Below are positions 34,361 through 43,778 of a DNA stretch of 64,000 bases, piece by piece. Position 1 is the first letter of the stretch, and every line of letters begins with the position of its first letter. The stretch is from assembly GCF_007050985.1 (NCBI RefSeq), contig NZ_VHSF01000001.1:1054001-1118000 (forward strand), given 5' to 3'. Below the pieces are notes generated by a model that saw only the letters and a list, made by a program, of their open reading frames with translations, was not told the DNA's origin and ran no database searches. This stretch comes from Christiangramia sabulilitoris (GTDB taxonomy: Bacteria > Bacteroidota > Bacteroidia > Flavobacteriales > Flavobacteriaceae). The position numbers were made by a program, and so were the translations under genes.

Positions 34361-35277
34361 ATTCCGGTTTTTTTAAGTTCTTCAAATAATTCTCTTTGTC
34401 TACCGGTTAGGTTTTCGGGAACTTTGACCGTATAAGTCACGAATAGATCTCCAAACTGCCCTTCCTTTTTATATCGCGGAAATCCCTTTCCCTTTAATTT
34501 CACTTTGGTCCCGTTTTGGGTACCCGGTTTAACCTTCAACTTTGCCTTCGCATCAAAGGTAGACACCTCTATTTCTCCCCCCAGCGCTGCAGTACTCAGA
34601 CTAATCGCTACGGTAGAGTATAAATTCTCCTTTTCCCTGCGGAAAGTGGTATCATTCAGGATCCTGAAAGTTATATAAAGATCACCTTTTGGTCCACCTT
34701 GCATTCCCGGGCCTCCATGGCCTTTTATTTTAATGGTTTGGCCATTTTCTACTCCGGCAGGTATTGTTAGCCTGATGTTCTTGCCATTGACAGTCAGCGT
34801 ATGCTTTTTACTTTCATAAACTTCGCTGAGTTTTAGCTGCAGCTCTGCGTTAAAGTCCTGTCCCTTAAAATGCGCACCACGATGAGCGCCCCGGGATCTT
34901 GCTCTGCCTCCAAACATTTGCTCAAAAAAATCTGAAAAAGTATCATCATCAAAATTCCCGGAGTAAGAATAGGATTGACCACCATCACCAAATCCTCCCC
35001 CGAAACCTCCAGCTGCAGACTGCTGTTTCCTGGCCTGTTCAAATTGATCTGCATGCTGCCAGTCCTTACCGTATTCATCGTACTTTTTACGCTTTTCAGG
35101 ATCGCTTAGCACTTCATGAGCCTCATTGATCTGTTGAAATCTGGTCTGGGCTTGTTTATCATTAGGATTAAGATCAGGATGATATTTCCTGGCCAGTCGC
35201 CGGTATGCTTTTTTAATATCGGCTTTGGTAGCCGTCCTGTCTAATTCTAAAAGCTTATAGTAGTCTATAAATTCCAT
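34357..35277 (-). CDS. cbpA: DnaJ-class co-chaperone CbpA
   Basis: A J-domain protein that stimulates DnaK. The J domain covers residues 4-69 with HPD at 33-35; a Gly/Phe-rich linker follows (about 85-130, with GGFGGGFGDGGQSYSYS), and then the two-part C-terminal substrate-binding domain starting LKLSEVYESKKHTLTV. The zinc-finger domain of DnaJ is absent, which makes this CbpA. It is coupled to cbpM and lies 13 bases after a DinB gene on the same strand. Confidence 0.93.
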   Translation of the reverse strand: MEFIDYYKLLELDRTATKADIKKAYRRLARKYHPDLNPNDKQAQTRFQQINEAHEVLSDPEKRKKYDEYGKDWQHADQFEQARKQQSAAGGFGGGFGDGGQSYSYSGNFDDDTFSDFFEQMFGGRARSRGAHRGAHFKGQDFNAELQLKLSEVYESKKHTLTVNGKNIRLTIPAGVENGQTIKIKGHGGPGMQGGPKGDLYITFRILNDTTFRREKENLYSTVAISLSTAALGGEIEVSTFDAKAKLKVKPGTQNGTKVKLKGKGFPRYKKEGQFGDLFVTYTVKVPENLTGRQRELFEELKKTGI

Positions 35278-35290
35278 TTAAAACCAGTTT

Positions 35291-35800
35291 TTAAGTCCTG
35301 AAAATTCCAGAGTCTATTTCTTTCTTTTTTAGCTGACTTTCTATCAAACCAATCTGCCCAAGATGGTATATATCATGCTGAATTAGGCCTTTTAGCAATG
35401 CTCCAAAATCGTAATCCTTACCGTCAACCTTTTTCTGAAGAAAAGAATCATCCTCCTGTTCATTTAATATTTCATAGATACTGCTTTGCGCTGCGACCAA
35501 CTCTCTTTTTAATTCTTCCCATTCTTCCCGGGAATGTACATCAATATTTGGCCAGTCCTCTTCTGAATCTTTTTCTAAATGACAATCCTTACAACCGCTC
35601 ATTTTCTTTGCAGCAAACTTTTTCCAGGCAATTAAATGACCTACAATCTGGGCAACGCTATGAGATTCAGGTATACAGGTCTTATATCCTATGACATAGG
35701 GGACATTCTCCAGTTTTCGCATCACTGAATCTCCATACCAGGGTTGCCCCTCAAAAGTTTCAGACATTGCTCTTATTATTTCATTAGTCATTTTCTTCAT
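35291..35800 (-). CDS. DinB family metal-binding four-helix protein
   Basis: A 169-residue protein of the DinB/YfiT-like fold. Three histidines placed as in the family probably bind a metal: SVAQIVGHLIAWK in helix two and LIQHDIYHLGQIGLI in helix four. Relatives include thiol-dependent transferases such as bacillithiol S-transferases, but function here cannot be told. It is the first gene of a probable unit with cbpA (13-base gap) and cbpM. Confidence 0.88.
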   Translation of the reverse strand: MKKMTNEIIRAMSETFEGQPWYGDSVMRKLENVPYVIGYKTCIPESHSVAQIVGHLIAWKKFAAKKMSGCKDCHLEKDSEEDWPNIDVHSREEWEELKRELVAAQSSIYEILNEQEDDSFLQKKVDGKDYDFGALLKGLIQHDIYHLGQIGLIESQLKKKEIDSGIFRT

Positions 35801-35992
35801 AGGCCAATGAAATTACAAAAATCCGGTAATTAGCGCAGTTAAGCTTTTGCCAAAACCTAATGCAGAGTATGGTTTCAGGGCGGGATATCAGTAAACAAAG
35901 CTTAAACTCTCAAGCGCTTCAGATTCAAAGATTGAACAAATTATAAAGTACTTTAAATTAGTTCTAAATAGCCTTGAAAAAGCCTTCCAAAG

Positions 35993-36024
35993 TTTGTTAA
36001 AAATTAGAAGTAAACGTATTTTTG
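35993..36024 (+). promoter_or_regulatory. Promoter of the sdhCAB operon
   Basis: TTTG (35993-35996), 20 bases, then TATTTTTG (36017-36024): both halves match the Bacteroidota consensus exactly. The leader is about 27 bases. A ten-base palindrome AAAGTACTTT lies at 35945-35954, about 40 bases upstream. Confidence 0.75.
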
Positions 36025-36055
36025 CTCCACTTTATCAAAATAATTCAAAACATTT

Positions 36056-36772
36056 ATGGCGAAATCTGCGCTTTTAAAGTCATCACTGGCAAAAAAATAT
36101 TGGATGGCTTTCACCGGCCTTTTTCTGTGCCTGTTTTTAGTAGGTCATTTATTCGGGAATTTACAATTGCTTATACCTGTTAGCGAAGGCGCCAGGGACC
36201 AGTTCAATGAATATGCGTTATTCATGACCACTAATCCCGCTGTTAAATTGCTCTCCTATGTAACATATTTAAGTATTCTTTTCCATGCTATAGATGGGAT
36301 CATCCTTACCATAAACAACCGTAAGGCCAGACCACAGAAATATGTGAGTTTCAAACCTTCTACCAACACCATGTGGTCTTCAAGAAATATGGGGATCTTA
36401 GGTACGGTTATTCTGGCTTTCATCGTAATTCACATGACCATGTTCTGGGCAGAGATGAAATTCGGGGGGCTTGATGAAACAGTTTACACAACAGCAAATG
36501 GTGAAGAAGTAAAAGACCTTTACACCTTAACGATTAAAACATTCCAGGATGCTCAGTATGGATTGCTTTGGGCAGTTGCCTATGCAGTTGCGATGCTGGC
36601 GATCGGCTTCCACCTGTCACATGGTTTTGGCAGCGGATTTCAGTCTCTTGGAGTCAATCATCCAAAATACAATGGGTTTATTAAAAAATTTGGTCTTGCC
36701 TTTGCGGTACTGGTTCCTTTGGCCTTCGCGGTAATTCCATTTTATATTCACTTTGTACTAGAAAAAATTTAA
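36056..36772 (+). CDS. sdhC: Succinate dehydrogenase cytochrome b subunit
   Basis: Membrane anchor of complex II, carrying haem and the quinone site. The 238 residues give five transmembrane helices, the single-polypeptide di-haem type seen in Bacteroidota and Epsilonproteobacteria fumarate reductases. Helices carry histidines in LVGHLFGNLQLL, LSILFHAIDGIIL, FIVIHMTMFWAEM and IGFHLSHGFGSGFQSLG that can ligate two haems. First gene of the operon under a strong promoter; sdhA starts three bases after its stop. Confidence 0.95.
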   Translation: MAKSALLKSSLAKKYWMAFTGLFLCLFLVGHLFGNLQLLIPVSEGARDQFNEYALFMTTNPAVKLLSYVTYLSILFHAIDGIILTINNRKARPQKYVSFKPSTNTMWSSRNMGILGTVILAFIVIHMTMFWAEMKFGGLDETVYTTANGEEVKDLYTLTIKTFQDAQYGLLWAVAYAVAMLAIGFHLSHGFGSGFQSLGVNHPKYNGFIKKFGLAFAVLVPLAFAVIPFYIHFVLEKI

Positions 36773-36775
36773 GCT

Positions 36776-38779
36776 ATGGGAATATTTGAATCTAATGCAC
36801 CTAAAGGCCCATTGGCAGAAAAGTGGACCAATCATAAAAACGAAATAAATCTTGTAAACCCAGCCAATAAACGAAACATTGATGTAATCGTGGTTGGTAC
36901 AGGTCTTGCCGGTGGTAGTGCTGCCGCGACCCTTGCTGAACTGGGTTACAATGTAAAAACTTTTTGCTATCAGGATTCTCCGCGTAGAGCGCACTCTATT
37001 GCCGCTCAGGGAGGTATCAACGCAGCAAAGAACTACCAGGGAGACGGAGATTCCATTTACCGTCTTTTCTATGATACTATTAAAGGAGGTGATTACCGTT
37101 CGCGGGAGTCCAACGTATACAGGCTTGCTGAAGTTTCAGGAAATATCATCGACCAGTGTGTGGCGCAGGGAGTTCCTTTCGCCCGTGAATACGGTGGTCT
37201 TTTAGATAACCGTTCTTTTGGTGGGGTACTTGTTTCAAGAACATTTTACGCCAAAGGGCAAACCGGCCAGCAGTTACTGCTTGGAGCCTATTCAGCTATG
37301 AACCGCCAGATAAACCGCGGGAAAATCCAGTCTTTTAACAGACATGAGATGCTGGACATCGTTAAGGTGGATGGCAAAGCCCGTGGTATTATTGCCAGGG
37401 ACCTGGTAACAGGAAAATTAGAAAGACACTCGGCTCACGCTGTAGTAATTGCTTCAGGAGGATATGGAAATGTATTCTACCTTTCTACCAATGCCATGGG
37501 AAGTAATGTTACGGCAGGCTGGAAAATACATAAAAAGGGAGCTTATTTTGCCAACCCTTGTTTCACGCAGATCCACCCTACCTGTATTCCGGTTTCAGGA
37601 GATCACCAGTCTAAGCTAACGCTTATGTCTGAATCTCTGCGTAATGACGGTAGAATCTGGGTTCCGAAGAAGAAAGAAGATGCTGAAGCCATCAGAGCAG
37701 GTAAAAAGAAACCTACTGAGCTTTCAGAAGAAGAAAGAGATTATTATTTAGAGCGAAGATATCCTGCTTTTGGTAACCTTGTTCCACGTGATGTGGCTTC
37801 CAGGGCCGCTAAAGAACGTTGTGATGCAGGTTTCGGGGTAAACAAGACCGGAGAAGCGGTTTATCTTGATTTTAAAGCTGCAATAGAGAGATATGGGAAA
37901 GAAGCAGCGACAACTCAGAAGATCGATAATCCTTCAGATGCTAAAATAAACGAGTTAGGAAAAGAAGTTGTAGAAGCCAAATATGGTAACCTCTTCCAGA
38001 TGTATGAGAAGATTGTTGATGAAAATCCATACGAAACCCCAATGATGATCTATCCTGCGGTTCATTATACCATGGGTGGTGTTTGGGTGGATTATAACCT
38101 GCAAACTACTATTCCAGGGTGTTACGCGATAGGAGAAGCAAACTTCTCAGATCACGGAGCAAACAGGTTGGGAGCCTCTGCATTAATGCAGGGACTGGCA
38201 GACGGTTATTTCGTATTACCATACACGATTGGAGATTATCTTTCGAACGATATTAGAACCGGAGCTATCTCCACAGAATCTTCTGAATTTGAAGCTGCAG
38301 AAGCTGAAGTTAGAGAAAGACTGGAGAAACTGGTAAACACAAAGGGCACTAAATCTGTGGATCACTTCCATAAGATCCTTGGTAAGATCATGTGGAATAA
38401 GGTCGGGATGGCCAGAAACGCTACTGGTCTTAAAGAAGCGATCAAAGAGATACAGGAACTTCGTGAGGAATTCTGGAAAGATGTAAGAGTTCCGGGAAGC
38501 ACTAACGAAATGAATGCCGAACTTGAAAAAGCAGGCCGTGTGGCAGATTTCCTCGAGCTAGGTGAACTATTCGCTAAAGATGCATTACACCGGGAAGAAT
38601 CCTGTGGTGGTCACTTTAGAGAGGAATACCAAACCGAAGAAGGTGAAGCACTTCGGGATGACGAGAACTTTATGTATGTAGCTGCCTGGGAATACACTGG
38701 TAATCCTGCAGATGCTATTTTGCATAAAGAAGATCTTGACTATGAAAATATTCAGGTAAAAACAAGGAGTTATAAATAG
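36776..38779 (+). CDS. sdhA: Succinate dehydrogenase flavoprotein subunit
   Basis: Oxidises succinate to fumarate with covalently bound FAD, on the cytoplasmic face of the membrane. The 667-residue chain has the FAD-binding [19 protein letters not shown], the flavin-linking His in [17 protein letters not shown], the substrate-site HPTCIP, and the C-terminal [13 protein letters not shown]. Length and motifs match the single-anchor, menaquinone-linked type. Lies between sdhC and sdhB in one operon; a 79-base gap precedes sdhB. Confidence 0.97.
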   Translation: MGIFESNAPKGPLAEKWTNHKNEINLVNPANKRNIDVIVVGTGLAGGSAAATLAELGYNVKTFCYQDSPRRAHSIAAQGGINAAKNYQGDGDSIYRLFYDTIKGGDYRSRESNVYRLAEVSGNIIDQCVAQGVPFAREYGGLLDNRSFGGVLVSRTFYAKGQTGQQLLLGAYSAMNRQINRGKIQSFNRHEMLDIVKVDGKARGIIARDLVTGKLERHSAHAVVIASGGYGNVFYLSTNAMGSNVTAGWKIHKKGAYFANPCFTQIHPTCIPVSGDHQSKLTLMSESLRNDGRIWVPKKKEDAEAIRAGKKKPTELSEEERDYYLERRYPAFGNLVPRDVASRAAKERCDAGFGVNKTGEAVYLDFKAAIERYGKEAATTQKIDNPSDAKINELGKEVVEAKYGNLFQMYEKIVDENPYETPMMIYPAVHYTMGGVWVDYNLQTTIPGCYAIGEANFSDHGANRLGASALMQGLADGYFVLPYTIGDYLSNDIRTGAISTESSEFEAAEAEVRERLEKLVNTKGTKSVDHFHKILGKIMWNKVGMARNATGLKEAIKEIQELREEFWKDVRVPGSTNEMNAELEKAGRVADFLELGELFAKDALHREESCGGHFREEYQTEEGEALRDDENFMYVAAWEYTGNPADAILHKEDLDYENIQVKTRSYK

Positions 38780-38858
38780 ATGTGAGATTTGAGATTAAGA
38801 TTACAAACACGGGTTTGTTAATTCAAAGATCTCATTTCTAATACTCAATACAAACAGT

Positions 38859-39602
38859 ATGAACCTTACATTAAAAATATGGCGTCAGAAAAACGCCGAC
38901 GTAAAAGGGAAAGTAGTAACCTACCAGGTTTCAGATATTTCTGAAGACATGTCTTTTCTTGAAATGATGGATGTTCTTAATGAACAACTTATCAATAAAG
39001 GAGATGAACCTGTAGCTTTTGATCACGATTGCCGCGAGGGAATTTGTGGGTCATGTAACCTTCAGATTAATGGAGAACCACATGGACCAGACAGGGGCGT
39101 AACTACCTGCCAGCTGCATATGAGAAGATTCAAGGACGATGACACTATCGTAATTGAACCTTTCAGAGCAAAAGCATTCCCGGTTATAAAGGATCTGGTA
39201 GTAGATCGCAGTGCATTTGACAGAATTCAGCAGGCAGGTGGATATATTTCTGTAAATACATCAGGAAATACCCAGGATGCCAACTCTATTCCGGTAGAAA
39301 AGGAAAATGCAGATATGTCTTTCTATGCCGCGACTTGTATTGGTTGTGGTGCCTGTGTAGCTGCCTGTAAAAATGCGAGCGCGATGCTATTTACCTCAGC
39401 AAAGGTAAGCCAGTATGCTTTGCTACCTCAGGGAGAGGTGGAAGCCGACCGCAGAGTATTACAAATGGTGGAGCAAATGGACAAGGAAGGATTTGGTAAC
39501 TGTACCAATACCGGAGCATGTGAAATAGAATGCCCTAAAGGTATTTCTTTGGAAAATATCGCCAGAATGAACAGAGAATACTTAAAAGCGAGCGTAAAGT
39601 AA
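38859..39602 (+). CDS. sdhB: Succinate dehydrogenase iron-sulfur subunit
   Basis: Passes electrons from FAD to the membrane haems. Cysteines for the three clusters are all visible: [2Fe-2S] in [14 protein letters not shown] plus the later TTCQLH, then [13 protein letters not shown] and [14 protein letters not shown] for the [4Fe-4S] and [3Fe-4S] centres. The chain is 247 residues, complete. It is followed 28 bases later by a strong terminator that ends the sdhCAB operon. Confidence 0.97.
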   Translation: MNLTLKIWRQKNADVKGKVVTYQVSDISEDMSFLEMMDVLNEQLINKGDEPVAFDHDCREGICGSCNLQINGEPHGPDRGVTTCQLHMRRFKDDDTIVIEPFRAKAFPVIKDLVVDRSAFDRIQQAGGYISVNTSGNTQDANSIPVEKENADMSFYAATCIGCGACVAACKNASAMLFTSAKVSQYALLPQGEVEADRRVLQMVEQMDKEGFGNCTNTGACEIECPKGISLENIARMNREYLKASVK

Positions 39603-39630
39603 TTAACACTCGTTTAATTAGATATACCTT

Positions 39631-39659
39631 ATCCCGGACTTTGCAGTCCGGGATTTTTT
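39631..39659 (+). terminator. Terminator of sdhCAB
   Basis: A ten-base-pair stem ATCCCGGACT/AGTCCGGGAT with a four-base loop and a run of six T, 28 bases after the sdhB stop. Confidence 0.92.
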
Positions 39660-39701
39660 ATGCAATTTCAAGTAATCTTAATGATCACCTGAAATTTGCC
39701 T

Positions 39702-40838
39702 ATGAGATCAAAATTACCAGGATCAAAGACCAGTATTTTCTCGGTGATGAGCAAATTGGCTAACGACCATAATGCCATTAACCTTTCCCAGGGATTCCCA
39801 AATTTTGAGACCGATCAGAAATTAAAAGACCTTGTCACCAGGGCAATGAATGAGGGTTATAATCAATATCCTCCAGATATTGGTGTACGGGAACTACGAG
39901 AACAGATCTCTCTTAAGATTAGATCTCTCTACGGAAAAAGTTACTCTCCAGACAAGGAGATAACAATTACCTCTGGCGCCACAGAAGCCTTGTATGCTGC
40001 CATTACTGCCTTTGTACATAAGGACGATGAAGTTATTGTACTCAAACCGGCTTATGACACCTATGAGCCAACCATTAAACTGAGCGGGGGAATACCGGTA
40101 CAGATACAGTTAAAAGGAGATAATTACAGCGTGGACTGGGATGAGGTGAAATCGGCCATAAGTTCCAAAACGAGGATGATCATTATCAATACGCCACATA
40201 ATCCAACCGGAACTATACTGGATAAAGAGGACATGCTCAAATTACAGGAAATCTTATCAAATACCGATATTATTTTATTAAGCGATGAAGTATATGAGCA
40301 TTTGATTTTTGATAGCAATGAGCACCAGAGTGCGTCAAAATTTCCGGATCTGTCGCAAAGAGCGATCGTGTGTGCATCGTTTGGTAAAACATTTCATAAT
40401 ACAGGTTGGAAAACGGGTTACTGTGTTGCTCCAGAGAAATTAATGCAGGAAATAAGAAAACTACACGAGGTCACAGTTTTTTCTGTAAATCATCCCATGC
40501 AAAGAGCGTATGCAGAATATTTAAAAAATGCCGACAATTATCTGGGACTCGCTAAATTCTATCAGAGAAAAAGGGATCTTTTTCTGAATTTGATAAAGGA
40601 CTCCAGATTTACCTGTACCCCTTCCCAAGGAACCTATTACCAACTTTTGAATTTTTCAGAAATAACCAGGGAAAAAGATGTAATTTTCGCTCAGAAATTA
40701 GTGAAAGAGAATGGTTTAGCCTCTATCCCGGTTTCTGTGTTCAATATAAATGAAGAAGATAATAGGCAGCTTAGATTTTGTTTCGCCAAGACCGACGAGA
40801 CCCTTGAAAAAGCTGCAGAAATACTTTGTAAGCTATAG
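39702..40838 (+). CDS. Methionine aminotransferase (class I/II PLP aminotransferase)
   Basis: A fold-type I aminotransferase of 378 residues closest in pattern to YbdL-type methionine aminotransferases, which regenerate methionine from its keto acid in the salvage pathway. SQGFPNFETD (29-38), NTPHNPTG (163-170), the DEVYEHLIF loop, the PLP-binding Lys229 in ASFGKTFHNTGWKTGY and the C-terminal RFCFAKTDE with the carboxylate-binding Arg are all present. I use the ATG at 39702; a TTG six bases upstream is also in frame. Its stop touches the ATG of the PdeM gene. Confidence 0.9.
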   Translation: MRSKLPGSKTSIFSVMSKLANDHNAINLSQGFPNFETDQKLKDLVTRAMNEGYNQYPPDIGVRELREQISLKIRSLYGKSYSPDKEITITSGATEALYAAITAFVHKDDEVIVLKPAYDTYEPTIKLSGGIPVQIQLKGDNYSVDWDEVKSAISSKTRMIIINTPHNPTGTILDKEDMLKLQEILSNTDIILLSDEVYEHLIFDSNEHQSASKFPDLSQRAIVCASFGKTFHNTGWKTGYCVAPEKLMQEIRKLHEVTVFSVNHPMQRAYAEYLKNADNYLGLAKFYQRKRDLFLNLIKDSRFTCTPSQGTYYQLLNFSEITREKDVIFAQKLVKENGLASIPVSVFNINEEDNRQLRFCFAKTDETLEKAAEILCKL

Positions 40839-41474
40839 ATGAATTTAAATATTAAGATCCAGGACCAGGACTTTGTATTACATCCATTTGGGGCAGCTTA
40901 CTGGCCTGAACAGGAAGTTTTATTAGTCGCAGATGTGCATTTGGGTAAGGTTTCGCACTTCAGAAAACATGGAAGCGCGGTGCCGCTAAAGGCCGCTGCA
41001 CAGAACTTTATTCGTCTGGATGAATTAAGAAAAGAATTCGATCCTGAACATATTGTGTTTATGGGAGATCTGTTTCACAGCTCGCTGAACATTGAATGGA
41101 ATATGTTTGAGGAATGGGTATCCAGTATCGATAACCGCGTGCACCTGGTAGCTGGCAACCACGATATCATTTCTCCGACAAAATATGAATCACTAGGCAT
41201 TGAAATATATTCTGAAATAAAGGTTGCCGGTTTTCATTTAAGCCATCATCCCGAACCCCAGGAAGATCACTATAATATATGTGGCCATATTCATCCCGGC
41301 TTTAAAATGCGTGGAGACGGAAGGCAATTACTAAAATTATCCTGTTTCTTTCGAAGCTCGAATCAACTAATCCTGCCGGCGTTTGGAGAATTTACCGGTA
41401 ACTATTTTATAGAACCTGAAGAAGGAGATCGTATATTCGCTATTACCGGAAAGGAAGTTATTCAGGTAAATTAA
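40839..41474 (+). CDS. pdeM: PdeM-like metallophosphoesterase
   Basis: A 211-residue calcineurin-type metallophosphoesterase. The five metal-binding blocks are VADVHLGKVSHFRKHG, MGDLFHSSLN, VAGNHDI, LSHHPEP and CGHIHPG. Sequence order and the DVHLGKVSHFRKHG block fit the ligase-associated DNA damage response endonuclease PdeM. That family usually lies beside an ATP-dependent DNA ligase and an Lhr-like helicase; neither is in this window. It directly follows the aminotransferase gene with no gap and precedes the TspO-like gene by ten bases. Confidence 0.85.
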   Translation: MNLNIKIQDQDFVLHPFGAAYWPEQEVLLVADVHLGKVSHFRKHGSAVPLKAAAQNFIRLDELRKEFDPEHIVFMGDLFHSSLNIEWNMFEEWVSSIDNRVHLVAGNHDIISPTKYESLGIEIYSEIKVAGFHLSHHPEPQEDHYNICGHIHPGFKMRGDGRQLLKLSCFFRSSNQLILPAFGEFTGNYFIEPEEGDRIFAITGKEVIQVN

Positions 41475-41484
41475 TGTCACTATT

Positions 41485-42282
41485 ATGATAAAAAGGTTAG
41501 CAGTACTAAATTTTTTGTCCGTTATCCTCGCAATCTTTATTAATTATCTCGCCCAAACGGGTATTTTCAATGATTATACCATCGGGGAAATAAGCGACAT
41601 TTATTCAAATCTCTTCACACCGGCAGATTATGCATTTTCAATCTGGGGCCTTATTTATGTTGAGCTACTACTTTTTTCGGGCTTTATGGTCTACCAGGCC
41701 TATTCTAATGGGAAGTATACAGATTTTATAAAGAATACATCTTTCTGGTTTATCATAGCGAATGCCGGCACCTGTCTTTGGGTCATCGCCTGGTCCTACA
41801 TGTATATAGGACTTTCGGTCGTCCTGATGTTTCTCATACTCGCAAAACTGCTTAAGGTGATCCTAAATAATGATATGGAGATCTGGGACGCACCTTTCAA
41901 GGTCATTTTCTTTTACTGGTGGCCTATTTGCCTGTTTTCCGGATGGATCACCGTGGCAAGCATAGCCAACATGGCCTCCTGGCTTACCGAAATTGGGTGG
42001 GACGGCGCTGTTTTTACTGAAGTGGAATGGACAGTCATTATGATTGGAATAGCCGTGATTATAAATCTCTGCATGATCTACCTTCGGAATATGCGCGAAT
42101 TTGCAGCCGTAGGGGTTTGGGCGCTTGTTGCCATTTATATACGTCACCGGGGAGATCAGGATTTTATTGCATATACGGCTATGGCCGGAGCGATCCTGTT
42201 ATTTGTTAATATTTCCTATCATGGTTTTATTAACAGGAAAACCAATCCCATTCATAAAATGCTAACCGGCAACCAGGATTAA
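41485..42282 (+). CDS. TspO/MBR-related tryptophan-rich membrane protein
   Basis: A 265-residue integral membrane protein with seven or eight transmembrane helices and unusually many Trp residues. NLFTPADYAFSIWGLIYVEL (about 40-59) is the signature of the tryptophan-rich sensory proteins related to TspO. It is longer than TspO proper (about 160), like the fused or extended forms found in Flavobacteriaceae, and the ligand (porphyrin or other) is unknown. It is the last gene of the aminotransferase/PdeM unit and overlaps the end of the convergent flavoprotein gene by four bases. Confidence 0.8.
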   Translation: MIKRLAVLNFLSVILAIFINYLAQTGIFNDYTIGEISDIYSNLFTPADYAFSIWGLIYVELLLFSGFMVYQAYSNGKYTDFIKNTSFWFIIANAGTCLWVIAWSYMYIGLSVVLMFLILAKLLKVILNNDMEIWDAPFKVIFFYWWPICLFSGWITVASIANMASWLTEIGWDGAVFTEVEWTVIMIGIAVIINLCMIYLRNMREFAAVGVWALVAIYIRHRGDQDFIAYTAMAGAILLFVNISYHGFINRKTNPIHKMLTGNQD

Positions 42283-43634
42283 ACCATGGATTTTATATCA
42301 CTTGCCCAGCTTGGATAGGAAAAGATCATCCCTTTCAGGGTTCTGCAGTCCAGCTTACCGCACATCGCCATCACAAACATATTGATCATCTCCCCGGCAT
42401 CTGCACCTATAAGATGAGCACCTAGAACTAATCCGGAATCTTTATCCACCAAAGTTTTGTAAGCATAGTAGTCATCGTTGATCCTTTTGGCATTGAACCA
42501 TTTTGACACCAGTTTTTGCTCAACCTTAAAGTTGTATCCCTTTTCCCTGGCCTCTTTTTCATTAAGCCCTACCATGGCCAGATTTGGAATGGTAAAGACC
42601 ACAGATGGTTGGGGTGGATAATCGATTTCCTTTTCCCTGTTTTTATCGAGAATATTTGCTGCTACGATTCTAGCTTCCTGGGAGCTTAATGGAGTTAGAG
42701 GCAGACCTTCACTGGCAGATACATCACCACAGGCATACACGTTATTATTAGAAGGACTTTGCAAATGTGCATTTACTACGATCCCCTTTTTGGAATATTC
42801 CACGTTTCCTTTTTCCAGATCGAGTTCATCTACGGCAGGCACTCTTCCTGCCGCATTTACCACAAGTTTAGCCTTCCTTTCAATCTTCTCTCCTTTTTGA
42901 TTTGCCTTAACCCTGAAGTTTGTTTGTAATTTTTCCACCTCGGTAACCTCAGCATCAAAAATGAATTTGATCCCTATCTCCTCCGAAGCATCCTGAAGAT
43001 ATTTTACCATATCCTTATCGAAGTTATTCAGCGCGCGCGATTCTCCATCTATAACCGTAACATCCACGCCACACCTGGCCGCTATATGGGCGAATTCCAT
43101 CCCGATATATCCTGCGCCTATAAAAATTATACTTTCCGGAAGTTCCTCCAGCTCAAGAAATTCATCACTGGTTACAGGCAACTCCCGACCTGGAATTGGC
43201 AGTTCAAAAGGTTGGTGCCCGGTAGCGATCACGATCTTTTTAGCATTCACAGTTTTCCCCTCTACAGAGAGAGTATTCTCATCAAGAAATTTTGGTGATT
43301 GATGATACATTTTTATACCCAGAGATTCCAGGTCTTTTTCAGTGGCAGCAGGAACTGCACTGGTAAAAGTCTTTTTAAACTCCATAAGCTCTTTCCAGCT
43401 GAATTCAGGCATTCTTGTAATTCCATGGCCTTTCATTTTACCTGCACGGTCGAGAATTTCGGTTAAGCCAACCAGAACTTTTTTTGGATCACAACCGCGA
43501 TTTGCGCAGGTACCACCATACTCACGATTATCGGCAATAGCAACTTTCAAGCCTTCGGCCACACATTCTTTAGCCACACTTTTTCCGGCAGTTCCGGTAC
43601 CAATTACAAAAACATCAAATTCTTCAAATCCCAT
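42279..43634 (-). CDS. FAD/NAD(P)-dependent disulfide oxidoreductase, noncanonical C-terminus
   Basis: A 451-residue class I pyridine nucleotide-disulfide oxidoreductase. FAD motif IGTGTAG (11-17), the redox-active pair Cys43 and Cys48 in GGTCANRGCDP, the NAD(P)-binding FIGAGYIGMEFA and the second FAD motif NVYACGDVSAS are present. In glutathione reductase and lipoamide dehydrogenase the dimer interface supplies an HPTxxE dyad; here it reads YPSWAS (Tyr440, Ser445), so the general acid pair is missing. It is therefore not a normal dihydrolipoyl dehydrogenase. Physiological disulfide unknown. Confidence 0.88.
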   Translation of the reverse strand: MGFEEFDVFVIGTGTAGKSVAKECVAEGLKVAIADNREYGGTCANRGCDPKKVLVGLTEILDRAGKMKGHGITRMPEFSWKELMEFKKTFTSAVPAATEKDLESLGIKMYHQSPKFLDENTLSVEGKTVNAKKIVIATGHQPFELPIPGRELPVTSDEFLELEELPESIIFIGAGYIGMEFAHIAARCGVDVTVIDGESRALNNFDKDMVKYLQDASEEIGIKFIFDAEVTEVEKLQTNFRVKANQKGEKIERKAKLVVNAAGRVPAVDELDLEKGNVEYSKKGIVVNAHLQSPSNNNVYACGDVSASEGLPLTPLSSQEARIVAANILDKNREKEIDYPPQPSVVFTIPNLAMVGLNEKEAREKGYNFKVEQKLVSKWFNAKRINDDYYAYKTLVDKDSGLVLGAHLIGADAGEMINMFVMAMCGKLDCRTLKGMIFSYPSWASDIKSMV

Positions 43635-43742
43635 AATATCCAGTCATTTTATGTGAAAATAGTCAAGATACTATGGACTTTGCGTTATGAAAATGGTAAA
43701 TATGATCAAATGCTATTTAATCGTTAAAAATCAAATATCTGG

Positions 43743-43773
43743 TTGTAAGGCAATTTGGTTGAATTTATCTTTG
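43743..43773 (+). promoter_or_regulatory. Promoter of mfd
   Basis: TTG (43743-43745), 20 bases, then TATCTTTG (43766-43773), exact at both ends. The -7 box ends five bases before the mfd ATG, so the transcript may have virtually no leader. Confidence 0.65.
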
Positions 43774-43778
43774 CGGTA

